Below the pieces are notes generated by a model. It was not told the origin of the DNA, made no database searches, and was given only the letters and a program-made list of their open reading frames with translations. Below are positions 38,785-42,971 of a DNA stretch of 42,971 nt, one piece after another (position 1 is the stretch's first letter; every line of letters starts with the position of its first letter). The position numbers and the translations under genes are program-made. The stretch is from Streptococcus sp. oral taxon 431 (GTDB lineage: Bacteria; Bacillota; Bacilli; Lactobacillales; Streptococcaceae), in NCBI RefSeq assembly GCF_023115445.1, contig NZ_JALDUI010000010.1, positions 31,951-74,921 on the forward strand. The letters run 5' to 3'.

Positions 38785-40753
38785 CTATTGAACGTGGTTA
38801 GCCAAACCTTCTTGGGCTTTTTTATTAGACTCCGCTTTTTCTTTTTGCCATTTTTCATAAAGTTCTTGATACTGTTTAGCAGTCACAGGTTCCTTTTGCA
38901 ATTCAACATATTTGTAGTTATCCGCATCTCCCTTGTGTCCTACAAATGAGAAGGCCCCTGTAAACGGTACAGTCTTACGGAAGATTGGATTAGCTCCTGC
39001 ACTTTGAACTGGTAGGAAGAGAGCACTATCTGTCAACCAAGCTTGAACTTCGGCAAATTTTTCATAACGTGTTTGCGTATTTTCATTCTCACTATCTGCC
39101 GCATCCAACAACTTCTTGTAGGTAGCTAAACCGATTTTTTCCTTGATCTCATTGTCTTTTCCTGGAGTCAAGCCAAGATTTTTCAACTGAGAACCTGAGT
39201 CTGGATCCAAAAGGTCAAGATAGGTTTTCGGATCTGAGAAATCTCCACTCCACCCTGAGATATCGATGTCATAGTCCTTTTGATCGGCGGTATCCGCAAA
39301 GAAGGTAGCATTGTCTTTCTCATCTGGTGACAATTGAATGATATCAATAACCACATTATCTGATCCAAGCGTTGCTTCAACGGTCTGCTTGAAGGAGCTT
39401 GCCTGCTGAACGTCCAACTTAGCAGTCTGGTCAACCAACATATCCAAGTGGATAGGGAAGGTCACGCCTTCTGCTTGCAAACTTTCTTTAGCCTTGGCAA
39501 ATTCAGCCTTGGCTTTTTCATGATCCAAGAAAGCAGCTTGAGCATCGTTCAGATTGATATTAGACCACTCTGTACCATAGTTGACTATCTTTTCATTGAC
39601 AGCATCTCCAAAGTTTTTGCCACCGATTTGAACAAAGTTACTTGGTGTGACTGTGTTTCGAAGGATTCGATCAGCCCCATCTTCTCCATTCGTCTGGGCA
39701 GCATAGGCATGACGGTCAAAGGCAAAGTTAATAGCCTGACGGAAGTCTTTGTTTTGCATTGCTAGACGAGAATCCGTCTTTTCTTTGTCCGTCTGTTTCA
39801 TGGTTTGCTTGTAGCTTTGACGATTGACATTGAAAAGATAGTAGAAGGTTATAGCATTTTGAGGAGTATAAGTAATCTTGTCCTCATTCCCTTTTTTCAG
39901 CTGGTCAAATACAGAACTTGTCGGGAAGATACGTCCGTCTGTATAGTTGCCTTCCAAGAATCCTCTAGCCAAACTGTCTTGATCTGAACCATCATAGAAG
40001 GAAAGTTTTACTTTCTCAATCTTCACATTATCCTTGTCCCAGTAATTAGGATTCTTTTCAAACTCAATCAAAGATTTTGATGTGAATGATTTGAATAAGT
40101 ATGGCCCATTTGACAGGATACTAGATGGAGTTACACTTCCAAATTCATCCCCCTTAGATTTCAAAAAGGCTTCATTAACTAACTGGACTTAAAATTCCAC
40201 CTGTTGTCTTAGAATTCCAATAGGACTCTGGCTTGTTCAAAGTATATTGGAGAGTATAGTCATCGACTGCCTTGATACCGACAGTTTCAAAGTCTGATGA
40301 TTGACCCTCAACATAGTCCGCCAAACCTTTGATAGAGTCTTGCACCAAGTACAAGTTTTCTGCCTTTTTATCCGCCGCATACTTTAGGCCTGCCACAAAG
40401 TCATGAGCTGTTACCTCTGCATATTCTTCCCCTTCAGAGGTATACCACTTGACACCTTGACGGATTTTATAGGTATAGGTCAAACCATCTTTTGATACTG
40501 TCCATGATTCAGTCATGGAAGGAACCAGATTGCCATACTTATCATTTTCCAACAAACCATCAATCAAGTTTGTCGTAATGCTGGATGTCGAGCCACGTGT
40601 CGAAGTAATGTAGTCTAGTGTATCTGGATTGCTAGCAAATACATAAGAGTAGGTTTTATCAGATGCATTTGACTGTGTCGAGCTACAAGCTACCATCAAG
40701 AAGCTAGCACTCAAAATTCCAGCCCCTAGTAAGAGAGCTTTTGATTTTTTCAT
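38785..40753 (-). pseudogene. AliA/AliB-type oligopeptide-binding lipoprotein, frameshifted
   Basis: SBP_bac_5 receptor for the Ami permease; lipobox around SASFLMVAC with lipid Cys23. The frame stops at 40175 after 192 residues (SPVS), and the remaining 459 residues are open in another frame. The break is a tandem duplication: TAACTAAC at 40176-40183; removing one 4-bp copy gives SPVNEAFLKSKGDEFG and a continuous 654-residue protein, the normal Ali length, with conserved family segments (SNGPYLFKSF, FDRHAYAAQTNGEDGA, AWLTDSALFLPV). In mitis-group streptococci AliA, AliB and relatives widen Ami peptide uptake. Extended promoter TATAAT at 40785-40790. The Cys position was not counted beyond doubt. 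Confidence 0.93.
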
Positions 40754-40784
40754 AAATATTCTCCATTTATATAGTATATGAAAT

Positions 40785-40790
40785 ATTATA
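40785..40790 (-). promoter_or_regulatory. -10 of the ali-type pseudogene
   Basis: TATAAT about 32 nt before the start codon, with RBS TGGAGA. No good -35. The promoter seems intact although the gene is broken. Confidence 0.5.
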
Positions 40791-40840
40791 CACTATTATA
40801 GAAAAAATAGAAAGCTTATACAAACTATTATTTTAGAGCA

Positions 40841-40876
40841 AAACAAAAGCCAGTAGACTCGAGTTCCTACTGACTT
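40841..40876 (-). terminator. rpmH terminator
   Basis: Stem AGTCAGTAG / CTACTGGCT with GAACTCGAGT loop, then TTTTGTTTT on the minus strand, about 20 nt after the rpmH stop. Confidence 0.85.
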
Positions 40877-40896
40877 CTTTGTTGAATTCGTTTGGA

Positions 40897-41031
40897 TTAT
40901 GCAGCCAAAACTTTGCGTCCTTTACGACGACGAGCTGCCAATACGCGACGACCGTTTTTAGTTGACATACGGTTACGGAATCCGTGTTTACGCGCACGAC
41001 GTAGTTTACTTGGTTGATAAGTACGTTTCAC
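40897..41031 (-). CDS. rpmH: 50S ribosomal protein L34
   Basis: A 44-residue, strongly basic L34: [18 protein letters not shown] begins it and it ends in [12 protein letters not shown], complete and of family length. It starts with GTG at 41031, 5 nt after GAGGAGG. It is too short for most reading-frame cut-offs. L34 usually precedes rnpA near the origin; here it stands alone between the ali pseudogene and a non-coding gap, with its own consensus promoter and terminator. Confidence 0.97.
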
Positions 41032-41105
41032 GATGAATACCTCCTCATAGATTTTGTATTCGTTTAGCCGGCTATAAAGTGATCAGTTACTAAACATACT
41101 TTACT

Positions 41106-41134
41106 ATTCTATCTGATTCTTTCGCATTTGTCAA
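41106..41134 (-). promoter_or_regulatory. rpmH promoter
   Basis: -35 TTGACA (41129-41134), 17-bp spacer, -10 TAGAAT (41106-41111). The leader is about 67 nt and may carry autoregulatory structure, which I did not resolve. Confidence 0.85.
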
Positions 41135-41226
41135 TAGCTCTGACAAATGTTTCCAGCTTTTTTGCTGAGGGGATAATTTGAAAATCCTTCCAATTTACTT
41201 TCGAAATCTATAAAATATCTAATGTA

Positions 41227-41343
41227 CTAGTAATTTACCCAATTGGTACACTCAAAGTTCCAAGTTTTTCCTCTTGAACCCTTCCGCCTGCCTATTAAAT
41301 GTAAAAGGTGCTTTCTATATTTTCCTTCTGTCACTTCTTGCAT
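41227..41343 (-). CDS. Short reading frame in the rpmH-cadX gap (doubtful)
   Basis: A 38-codon frame from ATG 41343 to TAG 41227, starting MQEVTEGKYRKHLLHLIG and ending NFECTNWVNY. Basic middle, one Cys, aromatic end. No Shine-Dalgarno and no homologue that I recognise. It may be a remnant of a larger gene rather than a working one. Confidence 0.2.
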   Translation of the reverse strand: MQEVTEGKYRKHLLHLIGRRKGSRGKTWNFECTNWVNY

Positions 41344-41536
41344 TTAAAAAGCAACAACACCGTAGGATGACGATTCTATCGTCTTTTAATTGGCAATAAA
41401 CAAGATATTTAGCAATAATCCTTTCTACTTATCAACAATTAAATCTTGTTTTAAAAATCTGAAATGTGTAGTTATCTAAAACCAACATCTAATTTTCTTA
41501 AACAACACAAAAACGCTCTAGACGTAAAAATAGTTG
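41344..41536. other. Non-coding stretch upstream of cadX end
   Basis: Contains a short hairpin GACGATTCTATCGTC at 41369-41383 followed by TTTTAATTG on the plus strand, and a weak hairpin with five T residues at about 41512-41526 that may end the cadD-cadX transcript. No gene recognised. Confidence 0.35.
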
Positions 41537-41875
41537 TTATCCTAGTTGATTAAAAAAATCTCTGATTTCCTCATCTTTTATAAAATAATATATAATTTTC
41601 CCCTCTCTTCTAGTGTCCAAGATGTTTTGATTGGCTAGTTTACGAAGATGGTGGGAGGCAGATGCCATACTGAGATCTAGTAAACAGGCTATATCACAGA
41701 CACAGAGTTCTTCAACAGCAAGGAGATAAAAGATGATATTTATCTGTTTATTATCGGTAAACTTTGTTAAAATGCGAAGTGATTTTTGGACTTTTTCCTT
41801 TTCAAGGTAGTTCATTGCGGTTGTAACATTTTGTTGATTTATAATATTCACTTGGCAGATACTATCTTTTTTCAT
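41537..41875 (-). CDS. cadX: ArsR/SmtB-family metal-sensing repressor (CadX/CadC-like)
   Basis: A 112-residue winged-helix repressor that leaves DNA on binding Cd2+, Zn2+ or Pb2+. Cysteines C7, C58 and C60 match the alpha-3N metal site of staphylococcal CadC, with CxC inside ELCVCDIA; its fourth ligand, C11, is missing. Recognition helix SMASASHHLRKL. ATG 41875 (MKKDSICQ) chosen because AGGAGAAA precedes it. It lies 11 nt after cadD, so one mRNA makes both, as in cadDX operons. Confidence 0.88.
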   Translation of the reverse strand: MKKDSICQVNIINQQNVTTAMNYLEKEKVQKSLRILTKFTDNKQINIIFYLLAVEELCVCDIACLLDLSMASASHHLRKLANQNILDTRREGKIIYYFIKDEEIRDFFNQLG

Positions 41876-41886
41876 AATATTTTCTC

Positions 41887-42501
41887 CTAGCCTAACATAG
41901 TCCATAGCATGTCAAAGCTGTTGTTTTCAATCAGGATATACATCCCCAATCCTAAATAAACAACGGCAATAAACCATCTGCTATATTTTTCCAAAGTTTC
42001 TCCAACAGAAGGGACTTGTGCCAATTTTTGGGCAGAAAAAACCAAGAGATAAATCATGACTAGAAAAGTAAGTAAAGCCACTATCAAATTCGCTAAATTT
42101 AAGGTAATAAAATATGGGACAAAAACACCAATATTATCAGCACCACAACTTGCAAAAGTAATCATAGCGACTAAAAAAATCAGGTTTTTATCATCTTTGC
42201 GCAAACCATCTTTTGCAATAGCTTCTCCATCAGAATCTCCTAAAAGCAAAACTTTGAGTCCTAGGAAAATTGGAATCAAACCGAGCAAACCTAAAATCTC
42301 TTTACTAGGAATATAATTTAAGACAAATGCAAAAAGTAAACTTAGCAATATTAGACTAACAGAGCCTAGAAATTGTCCTAAATAGATGTTAATGATGTCT
42401 TTTCTGCTTTTTCTTTTGGCAAAAAATAACATTAGGATAATAAGTAAGTCTACGGCTGTCCCAGAATACAGGATTATTGAAGTAACAACATTTTGAATCA
42501 T
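41887..42501 (-). CDS. cadD: Cadmium resistance transporter CadD
   Basis: A 204-residue membrane protein of the CadD family (LysE-like exporter superfamily) with about five or six helices; FASCGADNIGVFVPYF is a conserved family motif. It gives cadmium and possibly zinc resistance. Start ATG 42501 is preferred (GAGG 7 nt upstream); another in-frame ATG at 42513 overlaps the operator. First gene of the cadDX operon. Confidence 0.9.
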   Translation of the reverse strand: MIQNVVTSIILYSGTAVDLLIILMLFFAKRKSRKDIINIYLGQFLGSVSLILLSLLFAFVLNYIPSKEILGLLGLIPIFLGLKVLLLGDSDGEAIAKDGLRKDDKNLIFLVAMITFASCGADNIGVFVPYFITLNLANLIVALLTFLVMIYLLVFSAQKLAQVPSVGETLEKYSRWFIAVVYLGLGMYILIENNSFDMLWTMLG

Positions 42502-42510
42502 AAAACACCT

Positions 42511-42532
42511 CATTCAAATATATTTTTGAATG
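42511..42532. promoter_or_regulatory. CadX-type operator
   Basis: Perfect inverted repeat CATTCAAA-N6-TTTGAATG, the pattern of ArsR/SmtB operators with TCAAA...TTTGA core. It starts directly after the -10 and covers the predicted start point. Confidence 0.8.
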
Positions 42533-42533
42533 T

Positions 42534-42562
42534 ATTTTAACATTAAACTTTGTAGATGTCAA
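42534..42562 (-). promoter_or_regulatory. cadD promoter
   Basis: -35 TTGACA (42557-42562), 17-bp spacer, -10 TAAAAT (42534-42539). Placement next to the operator explains metal-inducible expression. Confidence 0.8.
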
Positions 42563-42607
42563 CTTCAGCTCCATCAAAATATAGATAAGAAGGTAGTGTA
42601 CCAAACA

Positions 42608-42643
42608 TTAAAAAGCTCTGCCATCGAAATGATAGCAGAGCTT
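42608..42643 (-). terminator. Orphan terminator
   Basis: Stem AAGCTCTGC-TATC... pairing with AAGCTCTGCCATC (one mismatch), loop ATTTC, followed by TTTTT on the minus strand. It would stop transcripts coming from the right, yet no minus-strand gene exists there within the window. Confidence 0.7.
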
Positions 42644-42741
42644 AATTTCAATATCTAAATGATATATTTATCTAAAAAAGGTAGTGAAAAAGGTAGAGAT
42701 TGAACTGAAATATAGTAAAATTAACAAAAGAAAAAAACGCT

Positions 42742-42971
42742 TGGAATGAACTGCACCCCAAAAGTTAGACATAAAAATCTAACTTTTGGGGTATTTTTAT
42801 TATGAAATTAACTTATGATGATAAAGTTCAGATCTATGAACTTAGAAAACAAGGCTATAGCTTAGAGAAGCTTTCAAATAAATTTGGGATAAACAATTCT
42901 AATATTAGGTACATGATTAAATTGATTGATCGTTACGGAATAGAGTTCGTCAAAAAAGGAAAAAATCGTTA
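42742..42971 (+). mobile_element. IS3-family insertion sequence, left part
   Basis: Starts around TGGAATGAACTGCACCCC (about 42742) as the probable left terminal repeat, followed by a perfect inverted repeat CCCCAAAAGTTAGA (42756-42769) / TCTAACTTTTGGGG (42778-42791) and the start of an orfA transposase gene. It resembles the streptococcal IS861/IS3-Spn1-type elements. The rest is beyond the right edge. The exact terminus is uncertain by a few bases. Confidence 0.8.
42802..42971 (+). CDS. IS3-family transposase OrfA, N-terminal part
   Basis: Open from ATG 42802 to the window edge (56 codons seen). The N-terminal helix-turn-helix (MKLTYDDKVQIYELRKQG, then LEKLSNKFGINNSNIRYMI) is typical of IS3-family OrfA DNA-binding proteins. 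In such elements OrfA is joined to OrfB by programmed -1 slippage to make the transposase; that part is outside the window. Confidence 0.9.
   Translation, partial: MKLTYDDKVQIYELRKQGYSLEKLSNKFGINNSNIRYMIKLIDRYGIEFVKKGKNR

Noticed and set aside
40897..41134. Replication origin near rpmH
   Set aside because: rpmH often lies near oriC, but dnaA, rnpA and clusters of DnaA boxes are not seen here.

Overview
The window is chromosomal DNA from a mitis-group Streptococcus (S. mitis, S. oralis, S. pneumoniae or a close relative). Evidence: the complete AmiACDEF oligopeptide permease, EndA DNA-entry nuclease, a NanA-type sialidase with a YGIRK-type signal peptide, three BOX repeats typical of this group, extended -10 (TGnTATAAT) promoters and AT-rich DNA. 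As far as I recall, pneumococcal genomes do not keep nanA-axe1, ami, endA-murZ and lysA-purR side by side as here, so a commensal mitis/oralis-like strain seems more likely; this is inference from memory.

Layout. 1-5.6 kb: 3'-truncated nanA with a long 17-residue repeat array, then the CE7 esterase gene axe1 and a BOX. 5.7-12.2 kb: the ami operon (A-C-D-E-F on the minus strand) with a hairpin between amiA and amiC. 12.35 kb: tRNA-Cys. 12.5-22.9 kb: housekeeping genes (CorC-like CNNM/CBS protein, endA, epuA, murZ, a DUF1146 gene, sepM-like protease, coaD, rsmD, asnA, a BI-1 family protein, a SpoU-type rRNA methylase, acylphosphatase and yidC). 23-32.8 kb: pflA, lysA, purR, then a tightly packed run rsmA-rsgA-rpe-thiN-rmuC-cbf1 preceded by an SseB-domain protein. 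33.2-35.1 kb: an accessory patch with a secreted 159-residue protein, a 55-residue two-helix membrane protein 3 nt behind it, and a PlcR/TprA-like regulator broken by a one-base change in a 9-A tract. 35.2-36.5 kb: rnmV and tatD. 36.6-38.5 kb: a KimA-like APC transporter. 38.6-40.8 kb: a BOX and an AliA/AliB-type peptide-binding lipoprotein gene broken by a 4-bp tandem duplication. 40.9 kb: rpmH. 41.5-42.5 kb: cadD plus an ArsR-type regulator with a clear operator. The right edge enters an IS3-family element.

How it fits together. Ami imports oligopeptides, including signalling peptides sensed by RRNPP regulators; the broken ali gene would have been an accessory receptor for the same permease and the PlcR/TprA-like protein belongs to the peptide-sensing class, so two peptide-responsive genes appear disrupted here. 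NanA releases sialic acid and axe1 may remove acetyl groups from host or plant glycans; both have CcpA/LacI-like palindromes near their starts. The most interesting unannotated items are the secreted-protein/small-membrane-protein pair with its palindromic upstream site, the two frameshifts, and three genes (DUF1146, rsmD, SpoU methylase) whose extended -10 boxes lie only 6-7 nt from the ATG, implying leaderless mRNAs.
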